A stretch of 64,000 bases of DNA from DASUCS01 sp041166745. GTDB taxonomy: Bacteria > Actinomycetota > Acidimicrobiia > Acidimicrobiales > JACDCH01. The stretch is taken from NCBI GenBank assembly GCA_041166745.1, contig JBEEGH010000013.1, positions 124,001 to 188,000 of the forward strand. The letters run 5' to 3'. This document shows, piece after piece, positions 11,315-19,995 of this stretch. The notes under the pieces are model-generated. The model was not told the origin of the DNA and made no database searches. It worked only from the letters and a program-made list of their open reading frames with translations. The translations under genes and the position numbers were made by a program. Numbering within the stretch: position 1 is the first letter of the stretch; the number at the start of each line of letters is the position of its first letter.

Positions 11315-12262
11315 TTAGAGGATCGGTGTTGCGACGTCTAGTTCGCCAACCGGCCGGCTGACGACTGCTGCGACAGTTGCAAGGACCAGGAGCCCGCCGA
11401 CGAGTTGGAGCAAGCTGACGCTCTCACCGTTGATAGGCCATGCAGCCCCGACCGAGACGACGTTCATCGACAGAAGAAATAGTGACGACTGGGAGGCACC
11501 CATGTACCTGTGCACCCAACTCATCATTCCGTGACCGACGATTCCGAGGATGACGGCTAGGAAGCCCAAGTAGAGCCAGTCGGCTCCGTTGATCTGTCGA
11601 AAATCGTCGACGGACAACGTGATGAAGACCAGGGGAGTGACCGTGAGCGCTGCGACCAAAGTGACGCCCGCCATCCATTGGATCGGATCGATGGGAGTGG
11701 TCGAGCGCACCTTTCGATTCATGAGGTAATAACCGCTGAAGGTCAGCAAAGCCGCTGCGGCAAACACGACGCCGAGAGCATCTCCGTGCACTTCCCTGGT
11801 ACCGCCAGCGACCACTATGGCAACGCCCACGACGCCCGCTGCCGTCCACGACACGTGCCATCGCGTCGTGGTTTCACCCATCCATCGGCTCGCTACGAGC
11901 AGGACTACGCCTGGTTGCAGAGAGAGAACTACCGCGACCACTGCCACCGACGTGTGTTGCAACGCCATGAAGACAAATGGGAGATTGAGACCGAAGACAA
12001 CGCCGGGCAGGGCGGTCTTCCGAAGAATTGCCCAGGAGAGCCCGCGACCTGATAGCAGCGCGATTGCACAAAGCAACGGCGCTGCCATCCAAAATCGTAC
12101 CGACATAGCCGCAAGCGCCGGAGCGCGGACCAACTTCATCACTGGCGGTCCGAGTCCAAAGATGACGACTGCAACTGTCATCGCGCCGAACACCAAGGCA
12201 GGCCGAGGCACGCGTGCGGCGGTATCAGCATGAACTCGCTCGGCCGACGGGGGTGCGGTCAC
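11315..12262 (-). CDS. EamA-family (DMT superfamily) transporter
   Basis: A 315-residue protein with about ten hydrophobic segments in two homologous halves, typical of EamA drug/metabolite exporters and permeases. Sequences such as VFGLGPPVMKLVRAPALAAM and FGLNLPFVFMALQHTSVA are characteristic of the first repeat. It is the last gene of a minus-strand unit with the enoyl-CoA hydratase and cupin genes, so it may move a pathway substrate or product. The start is GTG with a weak ribosome site. The direction of transport is not evident. Confidence 0.85.
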   Translation of the reverse strand: MTAPPSAERVHADTAARVPRPALVFGAMTVAVVIFGLGPPVMKLVRAPALAAMSVRFWMAAPLLCAIALLSGRGLSWAILRKTALPGVVFGLNLPFVFMALQHTSVAVVAVVLSLQPGVVLLVASRWMGETTTRWHVSWTAAGVVGVAIVVAGGTREVHGDALGVVFAAAALLTFSGYYLMNRKVRSTTPIDPIQWMAGVTLVAALTVTPLVFITLSVDDFRQINGADWLYLGFLAVILGIVGHGMMSWVHRYMGASQSSLFLLSMNVVSVGAAWPINGESVSLLQLVGGLLVLATVAAVVSRPVGELDVATPIL

Positions 12263-12326
12263 AGCCGCGCGCCAAAGTGCTTGCCGGGCGCCGCCGCCTC
12301 GGGCCTCTCCACTGACGTCCTCAGCA

Positions 12327-13115
12327 TCACCGTCCTGTGAAGCGGGGAGATCGTTTCTCGCGCAGCGCTGCTAAGGCCTCCTGGTGATCGTGACTTTGGA
12401 ATGTCAGGATCTCAAGCGCACTCGCGACGTCGAAAGCATCACCGAGGGCTGTCTTTACGAGCTTGTTCACCGCTTGCTTCGTGTATTGCACCGCCAGCGG
12501 CGCGCTTGCGGCGATCCGGCGAGCAAAGGCCGTCGCCTGCGCATCGAGCTCGTTGTCTGCCACGACATGGGTGATCAGACCGAAGCGTTCGGCCTCGGCT
12601 GCGGTGAGGGCGTCACCTGTAAGCAGATACCGTTTGGCCCGAACAGGACCCATAGCGAGGGGCCACGCGACTGTGCCGCCATCGCCCGCGACGATCCCGA
12701 TTCGGACATGGGGATCAGCGATCGTCGCCGACTCCGCCATAAAGATCGCGTCGCACAACAGCGCTATGGATGCACCCAAGCCAATGGCATGACCGTTTAT
12801 CGCGCAGACGATTGGAAGGTGCACATCGAGTAGGTCCCAAATCATCTGTCGAGCGTCGAGACGAAGCGACTCGAGTCGCCCCGGTTCCTGGAGCTCCGGG
12901 AACCACCTGAAGTCGCCGCCGGCGGAGAAGGCACTCCCTTCTCCCGTCAGCAGCACTGCTCGTGCCGAACGCTCACGTTGCAGAAACGGAAAAAGGTGCG
13001 TCAGGTCATCGTGAAGTGCTTCATCCACACGGTTGAGCTCATCGCCAGGCCGGTCGATAATGACTCGGAGCAGCTCGCCGTCGCGCTCAAACCTGATGCA
13101 GGAAAATTCGCTCAC
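12327..13115 (-). CDS. Enoyl-CoA hydratase/isomerase family protein
   Basis: A 262-residue crotonase-fold protein. The oxyanion-hole segments are SAFSAGGDFRWF at about residue 60 and INGHAIGLGASIALLCDA at about 105. The region that normally carries the first catalytic Glu reads ADPHVRIGIVAGDGGT, with no Glu and an Asp in the GDGG turn, a known subgroup whose reaction is not always hydration. The GTG start overlaps the cupin stop by four bases, so the two are coupled. It probably acts on a CoA thioester in the island's pathway. Confidence 0.87.
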   Translation of the reverse strand: MSEFSCIRFERDGELLRVIIDRPGDELNRVDEALHDDLTHLFPFLQRERSARAVLLTGEGSAFSAGGDFRWFPELQEPGRLESLRLDARQMIWDLLDVHLPIVCAINGHAIGLGASIALLCDAIFMAESATIADPHVRIGIVAGDGGTVAWPLAMGPVRAKRYLLTGDALTAAEAERFGLITHVVADNELDAQATAFARRIAASAPLAVQYTKQAVNKLVKTALGDAFDVASALEILTFQSHDHQEALAALREKRSPRFTGR

Positions 13116-13630
13116 GACGGCGCGTCGAATGAAGCAGGCGTGCCACTCTTGACAGGTCTCGGCCGTATGCCGTGTTGGCGCTCGCAGAGATAGTCATACG
13201 TTGCCAAGACTGACGCGGCGTCTACGACGGACCCCACCGCACCGTCCTCCGTCAGGTTGAGGTTGGCTCCGAACACGACGAATGTGATGTCGGTCGTTTC
13301 CGCGACGTCGGCTGGGACAGTCAGCGTGTGGACGGACCCGGCGGGCTCGTAGAGGTACGACCCAGCTGTGCTCTCGTCCGTGTACTCGCGGTAGCGCCAC
13401 CGACCTGCATGGGTGAACGCGAGCACCAATCCGGTGTGACGGTGCGTGGGCAGCGTGGTCCCCGGGTCGAGGCGAACTCGCATGATCCACAGTCCCACCG
13501 GCTCGTCCACATGGAGGAGTTGGAATGAGCTTCCGTCTCCGAGGTCGACGAACGGAAGTTCATCGAAACCGCGATGTATCGCTTCGGGCGCAAGAGTCTC
13601 GAGGAATGCCTCGGCGTTGCCTTGTTGCAT
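13112..13630 (-). CDS. Cupin of the 2,4'-dihydroxyacetophenone dioxygenase type
   Basis: A 172-residue single-domain cupin. PTHRHTGLVLAFTHAGRWRY supplies the two metal-binding His, and YLYEPAGSVHTL gives the third, a pattern I associate with the 2,4'-dihydroxyacetophenone dioxygenase family of non-haem Fe enzymes that cleave C-C bonds of aryl ketones or 1,3-diketones. The ATG at 13630 is preceded by GGAGGAG; a longer frame to 13747 lacks this support. It is the first gene of the unit cupin, enoyl-CoA hydratase, EamA, and lies 53 bases from an island operator. The true substrate is unproven. Confidence 0.8.
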   Translation of the reverse strand: MQQGNAEAFLETLAPEAIHRGFDELPFVDLGDGSSFQLLHVDEPVGLWIMRVRLDPGTTLPTHRHTGLVLAFTHAGRWRYREYTDESTAGSYLYEPAGSVHTLTVPADVAETTDITFVVFGANLNLTEDGAVGSVVDAASVLATYDYLCERQHGIRPRPVKSGTPASFDAPS

Positions 13631-13683
13631 GGCTTTGCTCCTCCGCACGCGTAGCCCCCGGTCACAGCATCCGAGTGCGAAGA

Positions 13684-13702
13684 GTAATCTAGTACAAGGA
13701 AT
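13684..13702 (+). promoter_or_regulatory. Island operator copy A
   Basis: GTAATCTAGTACAAGGAAT lies between the divergent cupin and PhyH genes. It matches the motif found at four other operon heads in the island (18474, 28321, 36227, 40914). On the minus strand it contains TAGATT, a possible -10 for the cupin gene. Confidence 0.5.
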
Positions 13703-13869
13703 AGAAGGGCGTACAACACCGTCACCAGCACTTCGGCTGCTAGTCACGGCTGCGAAACTGGTTTTTCCGACGGCCGAACGAACTAACGAGTATCATAGAT
13801 AGCAGACCCGTTTGGTATCGGCTGACAGCGGCACGAGTTCCAGAACGGCTCGTTTTTGGATGGTGCGAG

Positions 13870-14685
13870 ATGATTCCTGACTCTGAGTTCAGAGCCAATT
13901 TTCGTCGGCAAGGGTGGGCATCACTAGGCCCTGTACTCAACGCCGAGGAGCTTGAGGTCGTTCGAGCATCTTGCACTGCGGCTCTCGAGGGAACGGACGA
14001 GCCAATTCGCACCTTGGCGTCGTCGACGCTCGGCGGGCGTAGCGACACTGCGTTCGTCGACCTGCAGAGCTTGGACTACAAGCGGATCCTCGATCGGCGC
14101 GGCGATCTTCGCCTCAGCTTCCCCGAGCTTCGGCCCATCGTCGCGAAGACGGCGGCAATTGCGCAGCGGCTTCTTGACGAAGAAGTCAGAGTGATTTACG
14201 ACCTCTGCTTCATGAAGCCCTCCGCGGAGAATCACTCCAAGGCGACAGGTTGGCACCAAGATCTTCCGTACGTCCCTATCGACCGTCGAGGACTGCTCAC
14301 GATCTGGATAGCCCTGATCGACGTTCTCCCTGAAAGCGGGGCCCTTCAGTTTCTGCCGGGATCGCACCGCTTAGGCCCGCTGGGGCGGCTGGACCTCCGC
14401 GAAGACATTCGTCTCACGGACCTGCTGCGCGCTGACGACTACGCGTTCGTGTCCAATCCGGTCACTGTTTCGCTCCGGGCTGGTGAGGCAACCGTTCACG
14501 ACGGCCTCACTCTCCACGGCTCACATCCGAACGCGACATCTGTTCAACGTCTGTCATGGGCCTTGCGATTCATCCCAGCGAACACTCGTTGGTTGGGTGG
14601 CCCTTTGGCCATTGACGGCCTCGAGGAAACTGGAATGCGCCCGTTCGACACGTTTGACGACTCCCGGTTTCTTGTCCCGGCGTAG
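13870..14685 (+). CDS. Phytanoyl-CoA dioxygenase (PhyH) family protein
   Basis: A 271-residue Fe(II)/2-oxoglutarate-type oxygenase. The HxD pair is in GWHQDLPYVPID at about residue 130. The distal His is in VHDGLTLHGSHPN near 217, followed by an Arg in SVQRLSWALRF, as expected for 2-oxoglutarate binding. Members hydroxylate acyl-CoAs or diverse small molecules. It is the first plus-strand gene of the island, followed at 13 bases by an amidohydrolase. The ATG has a weak ribosome site. Confidence 0.87.
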   Translation: MIPDSEFRANFRRQGWASLGPVLNAEELEVVRASCTAALEGTDEPIRTLASSTLGGRSDTAFVDLQSLDYKRILDRRGDLRLSFPELRPIVAKTAAIAQRLLDEEVRVIYDLCFMKPSAENHSKATGWHQDLPYVPIDRRGLLTIWIALIDVLPESGALQFLPGSHRLGPLGRLDLREDIRLTDLLRADDYAFVSNPVTVSLRAGEATVHDGLTLHGSHPNATSVQRLSWALRFIPANTRWLGGPLAIDGLEETGMRPFDTFDDSRFLVPA

Positions 14686-14698
14686 CGTCGAGAACACC

Positions 14699-15580
14699 GT
14701 GTCGCGCGGCGAGCGGGCTGAGGCTCGAGACTCGACTGCCCTCGGCAAGTGCTCCACGATCGTCGATTCTCAAGTCCATATCTGGCCCACCAACCCTGAC
14801 CAAAGCTCGCGACCGTTCGGGCACAAGATCTGGCTTACCGAACGCATGCTCTTGCTCCGGATGGCGCGAGCGGGCGTTGATCAGGTGGTGCTCGTCTCCT
14901 CGCTTTCGGATACGACCGGAAACCGGACATCCAGCGAGGCCGCGAGGCGACATCCGGACAAGTTCATGGTGATGGGACGACTCGACCTCCGTCGGCCACG
15001 TGGCGTCGCGGCGCTTGCCGAACACCTCAAACGCAACTCACTCGTTGGATACCGATTCGCTTTCTTCGGACGCGATAGATCGCTCTTGGTCGACGGCTCG
15101 TGTGATTGGTTCTGGTCCGCAGCCGAGCGCCTCGGGTTGCCGGTCATGGTGTTCGCTGACGGGATGTGCTCGCATCTCGCTCGCGTAGCCGAAAGACATC
15201 CCGGCCTGCGCCTCGCTATCGACCACCTCAACCTCTGTCCGTGGATTCGCGACGAGGACATCGCCCCACTGCTCGCCCAGACCCTCGCACTCGCTCGGCA
15301 CCCGAATGTCTCGGTCAAGGCATCAGGCCTACCGTGCCACGTGACGGAGCAGTATCCGTACCCGGGCCTCCGTGACCACATCGAACGAGTGGTGGACCAT
15401 TTTGGTCCCGACAGGACCTTCTGGGGTAGCGATCTGAGTCGCCTGCCGTGCTCGTACGAGGAGGCAGTGGCGGTGTTCCGGCATCACCTCGACTTCTTAG
15501 ATCCCACCGACCTCGCATTGGTCATGGGCGTAGGTGTTTCTCGCTGGCTCGGGTCGAGAACCGACGCGATCGCCGGGTGA
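14699..15580 (+). CDS. Amidohydrolase-superfamily (COG2159-like) protein 1
   Basis: About 293 residues from a GTG at 14699; the frame is open further upstream, but that part lies inside the PhyH gene. A TIM-barrel metal-dependent hydrolase pattern is seen: IVDSQVHIWP at the N-terminus, VMVFADGM in the middle, AIDHLNLCPW, and TFWGSDLSRLPCSYEEA near the end. Relatives include 2-pyrone-4,6-dicarboxylate lactonase-like hydrolases and decarboxylases. It is shorter and more divergent than the other five amidohydrolases in this island. The exact start is uncertain. Confidence 0.75.
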   Translation: MSRGERAEARDSTALGKCSTIVDSQVHIWPTNPDQSSRPFGHKIWLTERMLLLRMARAGVDQVVLVSSLSDTTGNRTSSEAARRHPDKFMVMGRLDLRRPRGVAALAEHLKRNSLVGYRFAFFGRDRSLLVDGSCDWFWSAAERLGLPVMVFADGMCSHLARVAERHPGLRLAIDHLNLCPWIRDEDIAPLLAQTLALARHPNVSVKASGLPCHVTEQYPYPGLRDHIERVVDHFGPDRTFWGSDLSRLPCSYEEAVAVFRHHLDFLDPTDLALVMGVGVSRWLGSRTDAIAG

Positions 15581-15680
15581 CGAGGAACGAGTCGGCGCCG
15601 GCTGAAACCCCTGGCGCGCGTCGCTCAGATCGCCGGATGTCCTGCGCACCCCACCCGACGTTGGGTCAGGCGGCCAGGCT

Positions 15681-16706
15681 GTGAAGGCGGCCTGGTACAC
15701 CCGCAACGGTCGCGCCGACGACGTGCTCGAGGTTGGCGACATGGCCGACCCTCTGCCCGGGCCAAATGCAGTACGAGTCCGGATCCAGCGCGCAGGCATC
15801 AATCCCCACGACGTCAAGCGCCGATCGGGGACCGGAGGAAGATCGATGGGAGCGCCCGTCATAGTGCCCGGTGACGACGGCGCGGGAGTCATTGACATGG
15901 TCGGCGCAGGTGTCGACGACCGTGTCGGCCAACGGGTGTGGGTGCACTCCGCATGTCACTCGTCTCCATTCGGCACCTCGGCGGAACTTACCGTCGTGCC
16001 GTCTACGAACGCGATTGAGTTGCCACTGGCGACGTCGTTCGATACTGGAGCGTGTATCGGCGTCCCTGCCCTGACCGCGCATCGTTGCCTCTTCGCAGAC
16101 GGCCCGGTTCGCGGTTCCACCGTGTTGGTGACAGGCGGTGCTGGCGCTGTGGGCCATCACGCCATCGAAATGGCGGTGCACGGAGGTGCCACGGTGATTG
16201 CAACCGCCAGTACTCCCGAAAAGCAACGAGCAGCGCTCGATGCCGGTGCGCACCACGTCGTCGACTACCGGCGCGACGACGCTGCGACGCACATCCTTGA
16301 ACTGACCGAGGGTCGCGGCGTCGACCGCATTGTCGAGGTCGCGCTCGGCGCCAACATGGCTCTCACAACTGCGGTTATCGCGCTGGACGGTGTCATCTCA
16401 ACGTACGCCTCCGAGGCCGTCCCAGAGCCGTTGATCCCCGTGTATGCGCTGATGCGGCGCGGTGTGACCATCCGCATCATCCTCGTTTTCGTCATGCCAC
16501 TCGCCGCGCTTGCCTCGGCGATCACCGACGTCACGACACTGCTCGAGTCCCGCGCTCTCAGCCACCAGATCGCGGCGATATATCCCCTTGAGTCGATAGC
16601 GGCCGCCCATATCGAGGTCGAGCAGAGGGAACGGATTGGCAAGGTCCTGTTGGACACCGCATCCGGCTCGATGCCCGACCTCGAAACGCGTGAGGCGTCG
16701 CGATGA
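15681..16706 (+). CDS. Medium-chain dehydrogenase/reductase (quinone oxidoreductase-like)
   Basis: A 341-residue protein with an N-terminal GroES-like domain (MKAAWYTRNGRADDVLEVGD, VRIQRAGINPHDVKRRSG) and a Rossmann domain with TVLVTGGAGAVGHHAIEMA at about residue 148. There are no structural-zinc cysteines or catalytic Cys/His ligands, so it belongs to the zinc-independent NADPH:quinone reductase or enoyl reductase group. The start is GTG. It stands 100 bases after the amidohydrolase and before the GntR regulator. A likely role is reduction of an enone intermediate. Confidence 0.85.
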   Translation: MKAAWYTRNGRADDVLEVGDMADPLPGPNAVRVRIQRAGINPHDVKRRSGTGGRSMGAPVIVPGDDGAGVIDMVGAGVDDRVGQRVWVHSACHSSPFGTSAELTVVPSTNAIELPLATSFDTGACIGVPALTAHRCLFADGPVRGSTVLVTGGAGAVGHHAIEMAVHGGATVIATASTPEKQRAALDAGAHHVVDYRRDDAATHILELTEGRGVDRIVEVALGANMALTTAVIALDGVISTYASEAVPEPLIPVYALMRRGVTIRIILVFVMPLAALASAITDVTTLLESRALSHQIAAIYPLESIAAAHIEVEQRERIGKVLLDTASGSMPDLETREASR

Positions 16707-16830
16707 CCGCTCGCTTGCGTGTGCTGGGCGCGGCGGACGCCGTCGCCGGCGGTACCGTGAGACCTGGCGCAAGTGAGGCCGCCATAACGCGGCGGACGAC
16801 CGGCAATTGACCCCGGCCTAGGAGGACGAG

Positions 16831-17718
16831 ATGGAACGACCGCGGTCTCGCGGCAACGCTGCAACTCGGGCGAACGAGTCGGACGCAAAGACTGATCACA
16901 AGCCGGCGAAGAAGAAAGTCAGGGACGGCGCCGCTCGAGCGCCGTCAGTCGGCAATGGGACCGTTGAGCACGGGGCGAAGTTGGCGATCGTAATTGCGCA
17001 GAGGATCGTCGACGAACTTGTCGCGAAGAACGCCCTTCCAGGTGACCGGCTGCCGTCCGAGGCGGCGATGCTCGTCGATTACCAGGTAGCACGTGGGACC
17101 TTGAGAGAAACGCTGCGCCTTCTCGAGGTTCACGGAATCATTCGAATAAAGCCAGGCCCCGGCGGTGGCCCCGTGGTAGCGGAGCCCAACAGCTCCGATT
17201 TCGCCCGAACCTCATCGCTCCACTATCAGATCGCCAGGGCGTCGATCCGCGAGCTCTTCCAAGCGCGACTCGTGATCGAGCCTGCGATGGCGCGCTTGGT
17301 GGCGGAACGCCGCGAGCCGTTGATGATCGCGGAGATCAAGAGCGCACTCGAGTTCGGTCACGAGGTCGCGCAAGCGGGCAAGCAGCATGAGGTCGGGAGT
17401 GGTGCCGCGGCAGCGCGGTTCCATGACGCCCTGCTTCACACGTCCGGAAACAAGATCCTTGATCTCGTCGGTGGATCATTGCTCAAGATCGTGCTTTATG
17501 CCTCACCGGACTTTCGGCTGAATCTGCACAACGAGGAGGCCTTCAGGTATCACGATGCGATCTTCGACCACCTCGCCCGTGGCAACGCGACTTCGGCCGA
17601 ACGCCTCATGCGGGAACACATCCAGCAAATGATCGAGTCGTACGAGGCGAGCGATCCAGAGTTCCTCGAGTTTCCCGTGCGTTGGACCAGCGAGGTCACG
17701 AGTGGCAGATCTGACTGA
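16831..17718 (+). CDS. GntR-family regulator, FadR (FCD) subfamily
   Basis: A 295-residue protein. A basic, disordered tail of about 45 residues precedes the winged helix (PGDRLPSEAAMLVDYQVARG, then LRETLRLLEVHGIIRIKPG), and an FCD ligand domain follows (about residues 130-280), with FHDALLHTSGNKILDLVGG and MREHIQQMIESYE. FCD domains bind acids or CoA esters, often with a metal. AGGAGG precedes the ATG. It is the only classical DNA-binding regulator in the island, which makes it the best candidate for the five shared operator sites. It overlaps the following SDR gene by 17 bases. Confidence 0.92.
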   Translation: MERPRSRGNAATRANESDAKTDHKPAKKKVRDGAARAPSVGNGTVEHGAKLAIVIAQRIVDELVAKNALPGDRLPSEAAMLVDYQVARGTLRETLRLLEVHGIIRIKPGPGGGPVVAEPNSSDFARTSSLHYQIARASIRELFQARLVIEPAMARLVAERREPLMIAEIKSALEFGHEVAQAGKQHEVGSGAAAARFHDALLHTSGNKILDLVGGSLLKIVLYASPDFRLNLHNEEAFRYHDAIFDHLARGNATSAERLMREHIQQMIESYEASDPEFLEFPVRWTSEVTSGRSD

Positions 17719-18460
17719 CACCGTCGCACTCGTCACCGGCGGAAATGGCGGGCTGGGTCTTGGTATTGCTGAGGCGCTCGCTGCAGCAGGGGCCGACATT
17801 GCCGTATGGGGCAGGAACAAGGCGAAGAATGACCTCGCAGTCGGAAGGCTGGAATCGAGCGGTCGCCGTGTCCACGCCGTTGTTTGTGACGTGTCAAACG
17901 AAGACGATGTGGTGGACGCGTTCGAGGAGACCGTCGCCGCCCTTGGCAAGGTGGATGCCTGCTTCGCGAACGCCGGAGTGAACGGGCCAGTGCGCCCGTT
18001 CGCAGAACTGTCGTTGGATGAGTGGCGGCGGACTCTCGCCATCAATCTCGATGGAGCCATGTTGACGCTACGCGAAGCTGCCAAGCACATGATCGCCCGC
18101 GGAGAGGGCGGATCGCTGGTGGCCGTTTCATCGATCGCCGCGATCGACGGCGCGCCGGGGATGCTGGGTTATGCAAGTTCGAAGAGCGCCCTTCTCGGCT
18201 TGATGCGCGGGCTGGCGGTCGAGCTTGCCCGCCACCGCATCCGCTGTAACTCGTTGCTTCCGGGGTGGACCGCAACGGAGATGACGGGTCCACAATCGGC
18301 GCATCATCGATTCATGGACGTTCTGATCCAACGAACGCCCGTGCGCCGTTTCGCGATTCCCTCCGACTACGCCGACATCGCAGTGTTTCTTGCCGGCAAG
18401 GAGCCGCTCTTCCACACTGGCGACGACCTGGTGGTGGACGGCGGGTACACCAAGTTCTGA
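17702..18460 (+). CDS. Short-chain dehydrogenase/reductase (SDR) 1
   Basis: A 252-residue classical SDR. The cofactor motif is VTGGNGGLGLG at about residue 11, then CFANAG, the catalytic Ser in VAVSSIAAIDG, and YASSK at about 159. The C-terminus DDLVVDGGYTKF is typical of FabG-like oxidoreductases. The start is GTG inside the regulator gene. It is the last gene before the first operator and promoter of the amidohydrolase operon. It should oxidise or reduce a hydroxy/keto intermediate with NAD(P). Confidence 0.9.
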   Translation: MADLTDTVALVTGGNGGLGLGIAEALAAAGADIAVWGRNKAKNDLAVGRLESSGRRVHAVVCDVSNEDDVVDAFEETVAALGKVDACFANAGVNGPVRPFAELSLDEWRRTLAINLDGAMLTLREAAKHMIARGEGGSLVAVSSIAAIDGAPGMLGYASSKSALLGLMRGLAVELARHRIRCNSLLPGWTATEMTGPQSAHHRFMDVLIQRTPVRRFAIPSDYADIAVFLAGKEPLFHTGDDLVVDGGYTKF

Positions 18461-18473
18461 CCGCCTCGCCTGA

Positions 18474-18492
18474 GTAATCCCGTATAAGAGAT
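18474..18492 (+). promoter_or_regulatory. Island operator copy B
   Basis: GTAATCCCGTATAAGAGAT, partly palindromic (TCnC-GTATAA-GAGA). It ends two bases before a -35 element, a position suited to an activator. It is nearly identical to the copy at 28321. Confidence 0.6.
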
Positions 18493-18494
18493 CC

Positions 18495-18524
18495 TTGACA
18501 GTGGACAGCAGGTGGTCTTAGGTT
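18495..18524 (+). promoter_or_regulatory. Promoter of the amidohydrolase/IOR operon
   Basis: TTGACA (18495-18500), an 18-base spacer and TAGGTT (18519-18524). The same combination, with TTGACG and a 17-base spacer, precedes the binding-protein gene at 28530. It leaves a leader of about 145 bases before the ATG at 18676, in which I see no gene. Confidence 0.55.
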
Positions 18525-18675
18525 TGCAGTAGTCAACGGGGGCGAGTTGACGAGGCCCGCAGTCGAGGACCTCAAGCAAAAGTTTCGTTCTGCTCGAGCG
18601 CGTCAGCGCTCGCGCCCCTACTGCGGATGACCGCGGAAGGGTGAGGCTTGGCCGAGGGGTGGAGAGGGATACGTC

Positions 18676-19950
18676 ATGGCGACTACCGACGATCAAGTGA
18701 CGATGGATGACTACCTGGCCATCATCCGGGCAAAGGAGGGTGGGAGTCGACGGGGAAGCGTGACGTTCCTGCCCGAGCCTGTTCCTTACGAGCGAAAGCA
18801 CACGATCATCTCTGTCGACGACCATCTGGTCGAACCACCGGACATGTTCGAAGGCCGCCTTCCGAGCAAGTTCGATGATCGCGTACCCCGGATCGTGGAG
18901 AAGGACGGGGGTGAGCACTGGCTCTTCGAGGACAACCTCATCGTCAACGTCGGGTTCAATGCGACCGCGGGGCGTCCCACCGAGGAATGGTCAATGGAGC
19001 CAACGCGCTTCTCGGAGATGCGTCGGGGCTGTTGGGACATCCACGCTCGCGTGAAAGACATGGACCTCGACGGTGTCCAAGCGTCGCTGAACTTCCCGTC
19101 GTTCCTCGCCGGGTTCGCGGGGACGAAGTTTTCGAAGGCGAAAGACCAAGAGTTCGGGCTCGCAGTCACGCGCGCCTGGAACGACTGGCACATCGAGGAG
19201 TGGGCTGCTCCGTACCCTGACCGGATCATTCCTGTGCAGATCACTTGGCTCTCGGATCCCGAGATCGCGGCTCAGGAGATTCGGAAGAACGCTGAGCGCG
19301 GCTTCAAGGCTGTCAGCTTCAGCGAGGATCCAACGGGACACGGCCTGCCGTCTATCTACTCCCGACATTGGGACCCGTTCCTCGCGGCGTGCGAGGAGAC
19401 CGACACGGTTGTATGTCTGCACATTGGGTCATCGACTCGTACGCCGGGCGTGCGCGCCGATGCACCACTGATCGTGCCCGTGAACGTGCTTCTCCTGAAC
19501 GCGTATCTTGCAGCGGCCGACTGGGTGTGGTCTGAAGTGCCGCTGCGATTCCCCAACATCAAGATCGCGATGTCCGAGGGCGGAGCGTCGTGGGTGCTCT
19601 CCATGTTCGACCGACTGAACTACGTCTACAAGCGCCACGCCGGCTGGGCGCTCGAACCTGAGCAAGCAGAGCGTTGGAAGCGCTCCGACGTGACGCCCGC
19701 TGAAGCGTTTCTGCGCAACTTCTGGTTCTGCACCTTTGATGATCCCTCGGCGATGCGGAACCTCGATGTGATCGGCGCGCACAACGTGATGCTCGAGTCC
19801 GACTATCCGCATTCCGACGGCACGTGGCCCCACACGCAGGCCGTCGCCGAAGCCCTCGTCGGGCACCTTCCTCGCGAGGAAGCCGAGCTCATCACGTACA
19901 AGAACGCGAGCCGCCTCTTCCGGCATGAGGTTCCCGCCCACATTTCGTAA
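18676..19950 (+). CDS. Amidohydrolase-superfamily protein 2
   Basis: A 424-residue protein of the COG2159/Amidohydro_2 type. Metal-site landmarks are IISVDDHLVEPPDMFEGRLP at about residue 48, VCLHIGSS at about 250, and LESDYPHSDGTWP near 375. Related enzymes are non-oxidative decarboxylases (ACMSD, gamma-resorcylate decarboxylase) and hydrolases. It is clearly a paralogue of the protein encoded at 36320. A GGAGAGGG sequence precedes the ATG. It is the first gene of the operator B operon. The substrate is unknown. Confidence 0.88.
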   Translation: MATTDDQVTMDDYLAIIRAKEGGSRRGSVTFLPEPVPYERKHTIISVDDHLVEPPDMFEGRLPSKFDDRVPRIVEKDGGEHWLFEDNLIVNVGFNATAGRPTEEWSMEPTRFSEMRRGCWDIHARVKDMDLDGVQASLNFPSFLAGFAGTKFSKAKDQEFGLAVTRAWNDWHIEEWAAPYPDRIIPVQITWLSDPEIAAQEIRKNAERGFKAVSFSEDPTGHGLPSIYSRHWDPFLAACEETDTVVCLHIGSSTRTPGVRADAPLIVPVNVLLLNAYLAAADWVWSEVPLRFPNIKIAMSEGGASWVLSMFDRLNYVYKRHAGWALEPEQAERWKRSDVTPAEAFLRNFWFCTFDDPSAMRNLDVIGAHNVMLESDYPHSDGTWPHTQAVAEALVGHLPREEAELITYKNASRLFRHEVPAHIS

Positions 19951-19995
19951 CTCCCGCCTCGGCATATCGGCGAGAGCAAACACACAGGAGACTCC

